A stretch of 7,607 nucleotides of DNA from Pseudomonadota bacterium (GTDB lineage Bacteria > Pseudomonadota > Alphaproteobacteria > Acetobacterales > Acetobacteraceae): positions 1-7,607 of the forward strand of contig JAKBAQ010000139.1 of assembly GCA_021808985.1 (NCBI GenBank), given 5' to 3'. Below are positions 1 to 6,497 of the stretch, piece after piece (the stretch's first letter is position 1; every line of letters starts with the position of its first letter). The notes under the pieces were generated by a model that saw only the letters and a list, made by a program, of their open reading frames with translations, was not told where the DNA came from and made no database searches. The translations under genes and the position numbers were made by a program.

Positions 1-1
1 C

Positions 2-499
2 CCGCGCGGCGAGGGTCTCGGCGTCGCCCTGCCCGCGCGCGGCACGCCGTGGGAAATCGGCAAGGGCCGCATCGTGCGCGAGGGCGGCAAGGTCGCCATC
101 CTGGCGCTCGGCCCGCGCCTGGCCGACGCCCTGCGCGCCGCCGATGAGCTGACCGCCCGCGGCTTCCCCACCACCGTCGCCGACGCGCGCTTCATGAAGC
201 CGCTGGATACCGAGCTGGTGAGCCAGCTCGCCCGCCATCATGAGGTTCTCATCACCATCGAGGACGGCGCCGCCGGCGGCTTCAGTGCCGCCGTCGGCCA
301 CCACCTCGCCTGGAGCGGCGCGTTCGACTCGGGGCTGAAATTCCGCCCGATGACGCTGCCCGACCGCCTGATCGACCACAACACCCCGGCGGCGCAGCTG
401 ATCGAAGCAGGCCTCACCACGGCGGACATCGTGGCCCACGCGATTGCGGCGCTCGGCGTCGACTCGCACCACGATCTGGTCGCAATTCCGGCACAGTGA
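2..499 (+). CDS. dxs: 1-deoxy-D-xylulose-5-phosphate synthase, C-terminal part (5' end outside window)
   Basis: The frame is open from base 2 and ends with TGA at 497-499, giving 165 residues of a protein that is normally about 620-660 long. The piece is the transketolase C-terminal domain. It shows EIGKGRIVREGGKVAIL, then VADARFMKPLD, then LITIEDGAAGGF, and ends with the LPDRLIDH and AGLTTADIV segments in the order usual for DXS. The thiamine-diphosphate-binding domains lie upstream of the window. DXS condenses pyruvate and glyceraldehyde 3-phosphate into DXP, the first step of the MEP isoprenoid pathway in the cytoplasm. Placement directly before hpnM fits isoprenoid supply for hopanoids. 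An ATG-like start is not needed here; the GTG at 74 is internal. The related transketolase or pyruvate dehydrogenase E1 beta is a less good match because of the DARFMKPLD and IEDGAAGGF segments. Confidence 0.95.
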   Translation, partial: PRGEGLGVALPARGTPWEIGKGRIVREGGKVAILALGPRLADALRAADELTARGFPTTVADARFMKPLDTELVSQLARHHEVLITIEDGAAGGFSAAVGHHLAWSGAFDSGLKFRPMTLPDRLIDHNTPAAQLIEAGLTTADIVAHAIAALGVDSHHDLVAIPAQ

Positions 500-507
500 G
501 CGGCGAT

Positions 508-512
508 AAAGG
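508..512 (+). promoter_or_regulatory. Probable ribosome binding site of hpnM
   Basis: AAAGG lies 4 bases before the ATG at 517. The spacing is a little short, but no similar site precedes the alternative GTG at 496. Together with the signal peptide that begins at once after this ATG, it favours 517 as the start. Confidence 0.5.
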
Positions 513-516
513 CCCC

Positions 517-1143
517 ATGAAACATCTGCTGCGCAGCGCGTTCCTCCTTCTGGCGCTTGGCGCGCCGCTGGCCGCCCGGGCATCCACCCCGGAATCGGCG
601 CCGGTGAGCGCGCTGGACGCCGCCTTGCTGGCCACCATGCGCGCGGCCAGCGCCGGGCAAAGCTTCGCCGCCCGCTACGCGGCGCTCGATAAGGTGGTGA
701 AGCAGACCTACAACCTGCCCGTGGTCACGCAAAACTCGGTCGGCTTCTCCTGGTCCACCTTGCCCGCCGCCCAGCAACAACAGCTTGCCGCCCTGTTTGA
801 GCAATTCACCGTCGCCAGCTATGTCAGCCAGTTCACGGGCGCTGGCGTCAAGTTCGATCTCCTCCCCGCCGAAAAATCCCTCGGCGCGGACAAGATCGTG
901 CAAACCCGCATCGTCCCCGCTGGCGGCTCCGACCCCACCGAGATTGATTACGTCCTCGCCAACGGCCCCGCCGGCTGGCGGATCACCGATGTCCTGCTCG
1001 ACGGCACCATCAGCCAGGTCGCCGTCCACGCGTCGGACTTCAGCAGTCTGGTGAGCGCCGGCGACGCCTCGAAGCTCATCGCCGCGCTGCGGGCCAAAAT
1101 CACCACGCTCTCCGGTGGCGCGCTCACCCCCAGCGGTTCCTAG
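517..1143 (+). CDS. hpnM: Hopanoid-associated MlaC/Ttg2D-family periplasmic lipid-binding protein HpnM
   Basis: The 208-residue product starts with a signal peptide: KHLLRS, a hydrophobic stretch FLLLALGAPLA and an A-R-A cleavage site after about residue 22, so it should be periplasmic. The rest follows the MlaC family (usual length about 200): YVSQFTGAGVKF, DKIVQTRIV, EIDYVLANGPAGWRITDV, LLDGTISQVAV, ASDFSSL and a terminal helix with LIAALRAKI. MlaC proteins carry lipids across the periplasm between membrane transporters. HpnM is the version found in hopanoid clusters and is thought to serve hopanoid trafficking together with the RND protein HpnN, which is not in this window. The name HpnM rather than plain MlaC rests on the neighbours dxs, hpnI and hpnJ. 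A GTG at 496, overlapping the dxs stop as GTGA, is an alternative start; it would add seven charged or polar residues before the signal peptide, so I prefer ATG 517. Confidence 0.87.
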   Translation: MKHLLRSAFLLLALGAPLAARASTPESAPVSALDAALLATMRAASAGQSFAARYAALDKVVKQTYNLPVVTQNSVGFSWSTLPAAQQQQLAALFEQFTVASYVSQFTGAGVKFDLLPAEKSLGADKIVQTRIVPAGGSDPTEIDYVLANGPAGWRITDVLLDGTISQVAVHASDFSSLVSAGDASKLIAALRAKITTLSGGALTPSGS

Positions 1144-1145
1144 GC

Positions 1146-2273
1146 TTGCACACTCTCGCCGGCATCGCCGGGCTCTGCGCGCTGGTCGGCGTGGCGCAGC
1201 TGCTGCTGGGCACGCAGCTCATCCGCCGCTTCCGCGCGGCGCCGGTGCCGCTGCCCTCGTCCTGCCCGCCCGTCTCCATCCTCAAGCCGCTCTGCGGGGT
1301 CGAGCCGCTCACCGAGCTCGCCCTGGAATCCTTTTTCTTAATTGACTATCCCGAGTTCCAGCTCGTTTTCGGCGTGCAGAACCCGGCTGACCCCGTGCTG
1401 CAAATCGTGCAAACCCTCCGCGCGCGCTACCCCGCGCGCGATGTCGCCGTGGTGGTTGACGGCGCCCTGCACGGCGCCAACCGCAAGGTCTCCAACCTCA
1501 TCAACATGTACCCCGAAGCCCGGTACGAAACATTGGTGATGTCGGATGCCGACATCCACGTGCCGCCCTATTTCCTCAGCCGCGTGGTCGCGGCCATGCA
1601 GGAGCCGGGCGTCGGCCTGGTCACCACCCTTTATACCGGCCTGCCCGGCACCCCGCATCTGGCAACCCTCATGGGCGCCAACCAGATCAACTACACCTTT
1701 CTCCCCGGCGCCCTGCTGGCCCGCAAGCTCGGCCGGCAGGATTGTCTGGGCGTCACCATGGCGCTCACCAAAACCGTGCTGGCGCAGGTGGGCGGCCTGG
1801 CCGCGGTGGCCGATAATCTGGCCGACGACCAGGTGCTCGGCCGGCTGGTGATCTCCAAGGGCTACAAGCTCACCCTGGCGCAGGTCATCCCCGCCACCAC
1901 CGTCCCCGAGCACGACTTCGCCGTCCTCTTCCGGCATGAGCTGCGCTGGGCGCGCACCATCCGCGCCCTGGTGCCGCTGCCCTACGCCGCCTCGGTGCTG
2001 CAAATCTCGCTGTTCTGGGCGCTGCTCGCGCTGCTCCTCTCCGGCGGCGCCGGCTGGGCCTGGGTCTTGTTCCTGGCCGTTCTGGGCATCCGCTATGCGT
2101 CGGCGCGCGCCATCGATGCCGCCCTCGGGCTTGCCAAAGCCGGCGATGCGTGGCTTTTCCTGGTGCGGGATTTTTGTTCCTTCGTTATTTATGTCGCCAG
2201 CTTCACCGGTGACAAAGTCCACTGGCGTGGCCAGATCCTGCAGGCCGATGCCGGCAAGGTGCCGCCGAACTGA
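1146..2273 (+). CDS. hpnI: Hopanoid biosynthesis glycosyltransferase HpnI (GT21, ceramide-glucosyltransferase-like)
   Basis: This 375-residue membrane glycosyltransferase probably adds N-acetylglucosamine to bacteriohopanetetrol, as established for HpnI in Burkholderia cenocepacia. An N-terminal membrane helix (about 4-26) is followed by the GT-A domain: PPVSILKPLCG (41-51), D105 in VVVDG, HGANRKVSNLINM (109-121), the DAD metal site (134-136), LADDQVLG (226-232) with the likely base Asp, and HELRWART (264-271), a variant of the (Q/R)xxRW motif with His in first place. Hydrophobic C-terminal segments follow (about 283-300, 302-322, 337-353). These are the marks of GT21 enzymes. The gene follows hpnM by two bases. 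The chosen start is TTG at 1146; no clear Shine-Dalgarno sequence precedes it, so translation is probably coupled to hpnM. The first in-frame alternative, GTG at 1191, would cut the first membrane helix in half. A plain ceramide glucosyltransferase is the alternative, but the adjacent hpnJ argues against it. Confidence 0.92.
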   Translation: MHTLAGIAGLCALVGVAQLLLGTQLIRRFRAAPVPLPSSCPPVSILKPLCGVEPLTELALESFFLIDYPEFQLVFGVQNPADPVLQIVQTLRARYPARDVAVVVDGALHGANRKVSNLINMYPEARYETLVMSDADIHVPPYFLSRVVAAMQEPGVGLVTTLYTGLPGTPHLATLMGANQINYTFLPGALLARKLGRQDCLGVTMALTKTVLAQVGGLAAVADNLADDQVLGRLVISKGYKLTLAQVIPATTVPEHDFAVLFRHELRWARTIRALVPLPYAASVLQISLFWALLALLLSGGAGWAWVLFLAVLGIRYASARAIDAALGLAKAGDAWLFLVRDFCSFVIYVASFTGDKVHWRGQILQADAGKVPPN

Positions 2274-2279
2274 AAAGAG

Positions 2280-2284
2280 AAGAG
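2280..2284 (+). promoter_or_regulatory. Ribosome binding site of hpnJ
   Basis: A purine-rich stretch (AAAAGAGAAGAG, 2273-2284) lies in the 17-base gap after hpnI, with AAGAG six bases before ATG 2291. It is the clearest ribosome binding site of the + strand train; hpnI and trpF have none as good. Confidence 0.55.
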
Positions 2285-2290
2285 TGACCC

Positions 2291-3715
2291 ATGTTGAAGA
2301 CCTTGTTTTTGCAACCGCCTTCCTTTGACGGTTTTGATGGTGGCGCCGGCTCACGCTATCAGGCGCGGCGCGAGATCAAATCCTTCTGGTTCCCCACCTG
2401 GCTCGCCCAGCCCGCGGCCCTGCTGCCCGACTCCACGCTGATCGACGCCCCCCCCGCGCGCCTGACCATGGCTGACGTGCTCCCCCACGCCAAAACCCAT
2501 GACCTGCTGATCATCCACACCTCCACCCCCTCCTTCGGCAACGATGTGAAGGTGGCCGAAGCCTTCAAGGCCGAAAACCCGAACATGCTCATCGGCTTCG
2601 TCGGCGCCAAGGTGGCCGTGCAGCCCGAGGAATCGCTCTCCCGCGCCGCCGCGGTTGATTTTGTCGCCGGCAATGAGTTTGATTTCACCATCAAGGAAAT
2701 CGCCGAGGGCAAGCCCTTCGCCGAGGTTGACGGCATCATGTACCGCGACTCCGCCGGCGCCCTGGTCAAGAACAAAGACCGCGCGATCCTGCACGACATG
2801 GACCAGCTCCCCTTCGTCACCGAGGTCTACGCCAAGCACCTGCGCATCGAGGATTATTTCATCGGCTACCTCAAGCACCCCTATGTCTCCATCTATACCG
2901 GGCGCGGCTGCAAGTCCCACTGCACCTTCTGCCTCTGGCCGCAGACGGTCGGCGGCCATAAATACCGCACCCGCTCGGTGCAAAACGTCATCGCCGAAAT
3001 CAAGCGCGCCAAAGAGCTCTTCCCCCAGGTCGAGGAGTTCATGTTCGATGACGACACCTTCACCGACGATCTCCCCCGCGCCGAGGCCATCGCCATCGAG
3101 CTGGGCAAGCTCGGCGTCACCTGGTCCTGCAACGCCAAGGCGAATGTGCCGTACAAGACCCTGAAAGTCCTGAAGGAAAACGGCCTGCGCCTGCTCCTCG
3201 TCGGCTATGAGAGCGGCAACCAGCAGATACTCCACAACATCAAGAAGGGCATGCGCATTGACGTCGCGAAGCGCTTCACCGCTGATTGCCACAAGCTCGG
3301 CATCAAGATTCACGGCACCTTCATCGTCGGCCTCCCCGGCGAGACGCAGGAAACCCTGAAAGAGACGGTGGAATTCGCCAAGGAGATCAACCCGCACACC
3401 ATCCAGGTGTCGCTGGCCGCCCCATATCCCGGCACCTTCCTCTACAACCAGGCGGTGAAGGAGGGCTGGCTCGACATCGAACATGCCGAGCTGATCGACG
3501 AGCACGGCGTGCAGATCGCCCCGCTGCACTACCCGCATCTCAGCCACCAGGAAATCTTCAACTCGGTCGAGACCATCTACCGCAAATTCTATTTCCGGCC
3601 CTCGAAGATCCTCTCCATCCTCAATGAGATGATCCGCAGCCCCGACATGATGAAGCGCCGCCTGCGCGAAGGCGTTGAATTCTTCGCCTTCCTGCGGGAG
3701 CGCAAAACGGCCTGA
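2291..3715 (+). CDS. hpnJ: Hopanoid biosynthesis B12-type radical SAM protein HpnJ
   Basis: The 474-residue product has an N-terminal cobalamin-binding-like Rossmann region (about 1-150, beginning MLKTLFLQPPSFDGFDGG and including DLLIIHTSTPSF) followed by a radical SAM core. The 4Fe-4S cluster motif is plain: C207, C211 and C214 in GRGCKSHCTFCLWP, followed by GGHKYRTRS. Further core elements are EEFMFDDDTFTDD (248-260), LLLVGYESGNQ and GTFIVGLPGET. Length and layout fit HpnJ. In Burkholderia cenocepacia, hpnI, hpnK and hpnJ are needed for bacteriohopanetetrol cyclitol ether, with HpnJ acting last, on the glucosaminyl form, in a sugar-ring contraction. The start at ATG 2291 has a good ribosome binding site and the family-typical N-terminus. 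It follows hpnI by 17 bases and trpF follows after three, so it is mid-operon. The general class (B12 radical SAM) is certain; the HpnJ name rests on the fit of the whole protein and the hpnI neighbour. Confidence 0.93.
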   Translation: MLKTLFLQPPSFDGFDGGAGSRYQARREIKSFWFPTWLAQPAALLPDSTLIDAPPARLTMADVLPHAKTHDLLIIHTSTPSFGNDVKVAEAFKAENPNMLIGFVGAKVAVQPEESLSRAAAVDFVAGNEFDFTIKEIAEGKPFAEVDGIMYRDSAGALVKNKDRAILHDMDQLPFVTEVYAKHLRIEDYFIGYLKHPYVSIYTGRGCKSHCTFCLWPQTVGGHKYRTRSVQNVIAEIKRAKELFPQVEEFMFDDDTFTDDLPRAEAIAIELGKLGVTWSCNAKANVPYKTLKVLKENGLRLLLVGYESGNQQILHNIKKGMRIDVAKRFTADCHKLGIKIHGTFIVGLPGETQETLKETVEFAKEINPHTIQVSLAAPYPGTFLYNQAVKEGWLDIEHAELIDEHGVQIAPLHYPHLSHQEIFNSVETIYRKFYFRPSKILSILNEMIRSPDMMKRRLREGVEFFAFLRERKTA

Positions 3716-3718
3716 ATC

Positions 3719-4351
3719 ATGACGCCACGCCGTAAGGTCAAAATCTGCGGCATCAACAGCCCCGCCTCGTTTGATGCGGCTGTCACCGCCGGGGCGGACT
3801 ATCTGGGCTTCGTCTTCTACCCGCCCTCGCCGCGCTACGTCACCCCCGGCGAGGCCGCCGCCCTCAGCGCGCGCCATGCCGGCGGGCCGCGCCGCGTCGG
3901 CCTGTTCGTCAATCCTGGCCTCGATGAAATTGACGAAATCCTGCAACAGGTCCCGCTGGATATCCTGCAGGTCCACGCCTCGTCGCACGCCATCCCCGCG
4001 CTGCGCAACCGCTTCGGCCGCCCGGTCTGGCGCGCGCTCGGCGTCGCCACGGCGGATGATTTCCCAACCCCTGACGATATTTCCGATGGCTACGTCGTCG
4101 AAGCCAAACCCCCGCCCGGCGCCACCCGCCCCGGCGGCAACGCCGTGCTGGCTGACTGGCAACTCCTCTCCACCTGGCGGACCCCTAAATTCTGGCTGCT
4201 CGCCGGCGGCCTCACCCCCGCCAACGTCGCCGCCGCCATCGCCCAGACCAACGCCCCCGGCGCCGATGTCTCCTCGGGCGTTGAAACCGCGCCAGGCCAA
4301 AAATCGCCGGCGCTCATCAGCCAGTTCGTCGCGGCGGTCCACCGCCTGTAG
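3719..4351 (+). CDS. trpF: Phosphoribosylanthranilate isomerase TrpF, with altered active-site residues
   Basis: The 210-residue product matches the TrpF (beta/alpha)8 barrel in length and motif order: VKICGI with the catalytic base Cys at 10, GADYLGFVFYPPSPRYV (25-41), VGLFVN, LDILQVH (80-86), AKPPPGATRPGGN (129-141), LLAGGLTPANV (160-170) and the phosphate-binding DVSSGVETAPGQK (183-195). TrpF isomerises N-(5'-phosphoribosyl)anthranilate to CdRP, the third step of tryptophan synthesis after chorismate. Two core positions are unusual: the general acid Asp of the usual L-(L/F)-D-A segment is Glu128 here (YVVEAKPP), and the usual QLHG is QVHA. Cys10 and the phosphate sites are intact, so it may be active, impaired or turned to another substrate. 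It follows hpnJ by three bases with no clear ribosome binding site, which suggests translational coupling in the hopanoid train. trp genes such as trpB, often next to trpF, are not here. Confidence 0.9.
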   Translation: MTPRRKVKICGINSPASFDAAVTAGADYLGFVFYPPSPRYVTPGEAAALSARHAGGPRRVGLFVNPGLDEIDEILQQVPLDILQVHASSHAIPALRNRFGRPVWRALGVATADDFPTPDDISDGYVVEAKPPPGATRPGGNAVLADWQLLSTWRTPKFWLLAGGLTPANVAAAIAQTNAPGADVSSGVETAPGQKSPALISQFVAAVHRL

Positions 4352-4366
4352 GGCGGAGCCCCGCCC
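4333..4366. terminator. Pair of GC-rich hairpins at the convergent trpF / pip junction
   Basis: Two perfect inverted repeats follow each other. The first, GGCGG with loop TCCA and CCGCC (4333-4346), lies in the last codons of trpF. The second, GGGCGG with loop AGCC and CCGCCC (4351-4366), begins on the last base of the trpF stop codon. Neither strand has a T-tract after it, so this is not a classic intrinsic terminator, but a strong stem between two converging genes only 25 bases apart could stop or slow transcription in both directions, or protect 3' ends. The two stems share similar sequence and could also pair with each other. The function is inferred; the repeats are seen. Confidence 0.45.
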
Positions 4367-4376
4367 GGATATTGCC

Positions 4377-5327
4377 CTAAACCAGCGCCCGGCAGCGCTC
4401 CAGCGCGGCGATCAGCACACTGCGCACCCCCGGCTCCAGCGCCGAGTGCCCGGCATCCGGCACCATGGTCAGCCGCGCCCCCGGCCATGCCGCCCGCAGC
4501 TCGAAGGCTGACTGCGCCGGGCAGATCATATCATAGCGCCCCTGCACGATCTCGCCGGGAATATCCCGCAGCCTGTCCATATGGCCAAGCAGCCCGGCCT
4601 TGGGCAGGAACAGATCATTGGCGAAATAATGCGCCTCAATGCGCGCCAGCCCCAGCGCCGAGCGGTCCTGCGCGAACGCGCTAACCGCCTCGAAGCTCGG
4701 CAGCAGCGTCGAGCATGAGCCCTCATAAACGCTCCAGCTCCGCGCCGCCGGCCCGTGCACCAGCGGGTCCGGGTCGGTCAGCCGGCGCAAATACCCGGCC
4801 AGCAGGTCCCCGCGCTCATGCTCCGGCAGAAACTTCTCGAACGCCGCATGCGCCTCGGGAAACACCCGCGCCATGCCATACAGAAACCACGCCACCTCCG
4901 CCGCCCGGCCCAGAAAGATGCCGCGCAGCACCGCGCCGGTCACGGTCTCGGGGTGCGCCTGCGCATAGGCCAGCGCCAGGGTCGAGCCCCATGAGCCGCC
5001 AAACAGCAGCCAGCGCTCGATGCCCAGAAACTTGCGCAGCCGCTCGATGTCCGCCACCAGATGCGGCGTGGTATTGGCCACCAGCCCGCCCAGCGGGGTG
5101 GAGCGTCCCGCCCCCCGCTGGTCGAAAATAATCACCCGCCACACGCCGGGGTCAAAAAACCGCCGGTGCACCGTTCCAGCGCCAGCACCCGGCCCGCCAT
5201 GCAGAAACAGCACCGGCTTGCCCAGCGGGTTGCCCACCTGCTCCCAATACATCACATGCCCGTCCGAGAGCGGCAGATACCCGCTCTCATAAGGCCCGAT
5301 TTCGGGGAACAGATCGCCGCGCGGCAT
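4377..5327 (-). CDS. pip: Prolyl aminopeptidase (proline iminopeptidase), alpha/beta-hydrolase, peptidase S33
   Basis: The 316-residue product has the family's usual length and N-terminus (EIGPYESGYLPLSDGH). HGGPG (43-47) forms the oxyanion region, DQRGAGRS (69-76) is typical, and GGSWGS (110-115) is the nucleophile elbow with Ser112. Asp266 (GRYDMICP) and His294 (DAGHSA) complete the triad at the expected places. YEG at 201-203 and ARIEAHYF (228-235) match the segments whose glutamates bind the free N-terminus of the substrate in the Serratia enzyme; the usual forms are WEG and RIENHYF, so two neighbouring residues differ. The enzyme removes N-terminal proline from peptides, and no signal peptide is seen, so it should be cytoplasmic. 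It begins seven bases after the aminotransferase stop, so it is probably co-transcribed with the sugar genes, although no functional tie is apparent. No strong ribosome binding site precedes the ATG at 5327. The gene symbol follows the common name. Confidence 0.93.
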   Translation of the reverse strand: MPRGDLFPEIGPYESGYLPLSDGHVMYWEQVGNPLGKPVLFLHGGPGAGAGTVHRRFFDPGVWRVIIFDQRGAGRSTPLGGLVANTTPHLVADIERLRKFLGIERWLLFGGSWGSTLALAYAQAHPETVTGAVLRGIFLGRAAEVAWFLYGMARVFPEAHAAFEKFLPEHERGDLLAGYLRRLTDPDPLVHGPAARSWSVYEGSCSTLLPSFEAVSAFAQDRSALGLARIEAHYFANDLFLPKAGLLGHMDRLRDIPGEIVQGRYDMICPAQSAFELRAAWPGARLTMVPDAGHSALEPGVRSVLIAALERCRALV

Positions 5328-5334
5328 GCCCGGC

Positions 5335-6480
5335 CTAGGCCAGCGCGGCGCGCAGCACGCGCGCCACCCGCGCGGCCTGCTCGTCGCTCAAATCCGGATG
5401 AATCGGCAGCGCCAGAATCCGCCGCCCCAGCCCCTCGGCCACCGGCAGCGGCGCGCCGTCATGGCACGCGGCATAGGCCGGCTGCTGGTGCAGCGCACGC
5501 GGATAATACACCGCATGCCCAATCCCCGCCGCCGCCAGCGCCGCCTTCGCCGCCTCGCGCTGCGCCTCGTCGCGCAGCAGCACCGCATACACCGCCCACG
5601 CGCTCACGCTCTGCGCCACCCGCGCCGGAATTTTCAGCACATCCGCCAGCGCCTTGTCATAAATCCCGGCAATCTGCTCGCGCCGCGCCATCTCGCCCTC
5701 AAACACCTCCAGCTTGGCCAGCAGCACCGCTGCCTGCATCGTATCCAGCCGCCCGTTCATGCCTATGCGCATCACCTCATAGCGCGTCGTCCCCTCGCCA
5801 TGCGTGCGCAGCGAGCGAAACAGCGCCGCGCGCTCCGCCGACTCGGTGAACAGCGCGCCCCCATCGCCATAAGCGCCCAGCGGCTTGGAGGGAAAAAAGC
5901 TGGTCGCCGTCGCATCCGCCGCCCGGCCCAGCCGCTCGCCCTTCAGCGCCGCGCCAAAGCTCTGCGCGCAGTCATCCAGCGTATAAAGCCCCTCATCGGC
6001 GGCAATGGCGCGCAGCCCCTCCCAATCCGCCGGCTGCCCGAACAAATCCACGCCCACCACGGCCCGCGGCCGCAGCACCCCACCCCGCCGCACCTCAGCG
6101 ATCCGCGCCCGCAACCCCGCCAGATCAATCTGGAACGTATGCGGATCAACATCCACGAAAACCGGCGTCGCCCCCAGCAGCAGCGGCACCTCGGCGGTGG
6201 CCGTGTAGGTAAAGGCGGGCAGAAACACCGCATCGCCGCGCCCTATCCCCTCGGCCATCATCGCGATCTGCAGCGCATCGGTGCCCGAGCTCACGGTCAC
6301 GCAATGCGCCGCGCCGCAAAACGCCGCCAGCCTGGCTTCCAGCTCGCCCACCTCCGGCCCCAGAATATACTGCCCATGCGCCAGCACCGCATCCAGCCTG
6401 GCCCGCAGGCCGGGGCCGATGCGCGCCTGCTGCGCCTTCAAATCAAGAAACGGGACCGGGGAAAAACCATCAGCATTCAT
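5335..6480 (-). CDS. DegT/DnrJ/EryC1/StrS-family PLP sugar aminotransferase (WbpE-like)
   Basis: The 381-residue product is a fold-type I PLP enzyme that aminates a keto nucleotide-sugar. Seen in order: FLDLKAQQARI (11-21), HGQYILGPEV (35-44), SSGTDALQ (64-71) for the PLP phosphate, LDDCAQSFGA (168-177) with Asp170 and Gln173 at the pyridine ring, SFFPSKPLGAYGDGGA (194-209) with Lys199 as Schiff-base lysine, and MNGRLDTMQAAVL (241-253). As remembered, these segments resemble WbpE/WlbC, which aminates a UDP-3-keto-hexuronic acid, more than PglE or PseC, which use 4-keto sugars. The upstream neighbour is, however, a 4,6-dehydratase, whose product would suit a 4-keto enzyme; the exact substrate is therefore open. 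The start at ATG 6480 puts the N-terminus at the family position, 10 bases after the dehydratase stop and behind a good ribosome binding site. A longer reading to 6636 only copies dehydratase sequence in another frame and gives an Arg/Trp-rich nonsense N-terminus. Confidence 0.92.
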   Translation of the reverse strand: MNADGFSPVPFLDLKAQQARIGPGLRARLDAVLAHGQYILGPEVGELEARLAAFCGAAHCVTVSSGTDALQIAMMAEGIGRGDAVFLPAFTYTATAEVPLLLGATPVFVDVDPHTFQIDLAGLRARIAEVRRGGVLRPRAVVGVDLFGQPADWEGLRAIAADEGLYTLDDCAQSFGAALKGERLGRAADATATSFFPSKPLGAYGDGGALFTESAERAALFRSLRTHGEGTTRYEVMRIGMNGRLDTMQAAVLLAKLEVFEGEMARREQIAGIYDKALADVLKIPARVAQSVSAWAVYAVLLRDEAQREAAKAALAAAGIGHAVYYPRALHQQPAYAACHDGAPLPVAEGLGRRILALPIHPDLSDEQAARVARVLRAALA

Positions 6481-6488
6481 AACCGCAA

Positions 6489-6497
6489 CCCTACCTC
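6489..6497 (-). promoter_or_regulatory. Ribosome binding site of the aminotransferase gene
   Basis: On the - strand GAGGTAGGG ends eight bases before the ATG at 6480 and contains the TAG stop of the dehydratase. This supports 6480 as the true start and suggests that ribosomes finishing the dehydratase can restart on the aminotransferase. Confidence 0.6.

Noticed and set aside
496..516. GTG 496 as start of hpnM
   Set aside because: It would put seven extra polar residues before a normal signal peptide; ATG 517 has a nearby AAAGG. The GTGA overlap with dxs makes it not impossible.
238..1029. 263-codon open frame on the - strand across the dxs/hpnM junction
   Set aside because: It spans the ends of two genes with clear family matches on the + strand and shows no domain of its own.
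1338..2354. 338-codon open frame on the - strand opposite hpnI
   Set aside because: Same cause: it lies opposite a clear glycosyltransferase and has His/Gly/Gln-rich composition with no motif.
2351..4342. 663-codon open frame on the - strand opposite hpnJ and trpF
   Set aside because: It mirrors two well-supported genes. Its product is a Gly/Asp/Glu-rich low-complexity chain with no recognisable domain, as expected from the complement of GC-rich codons.
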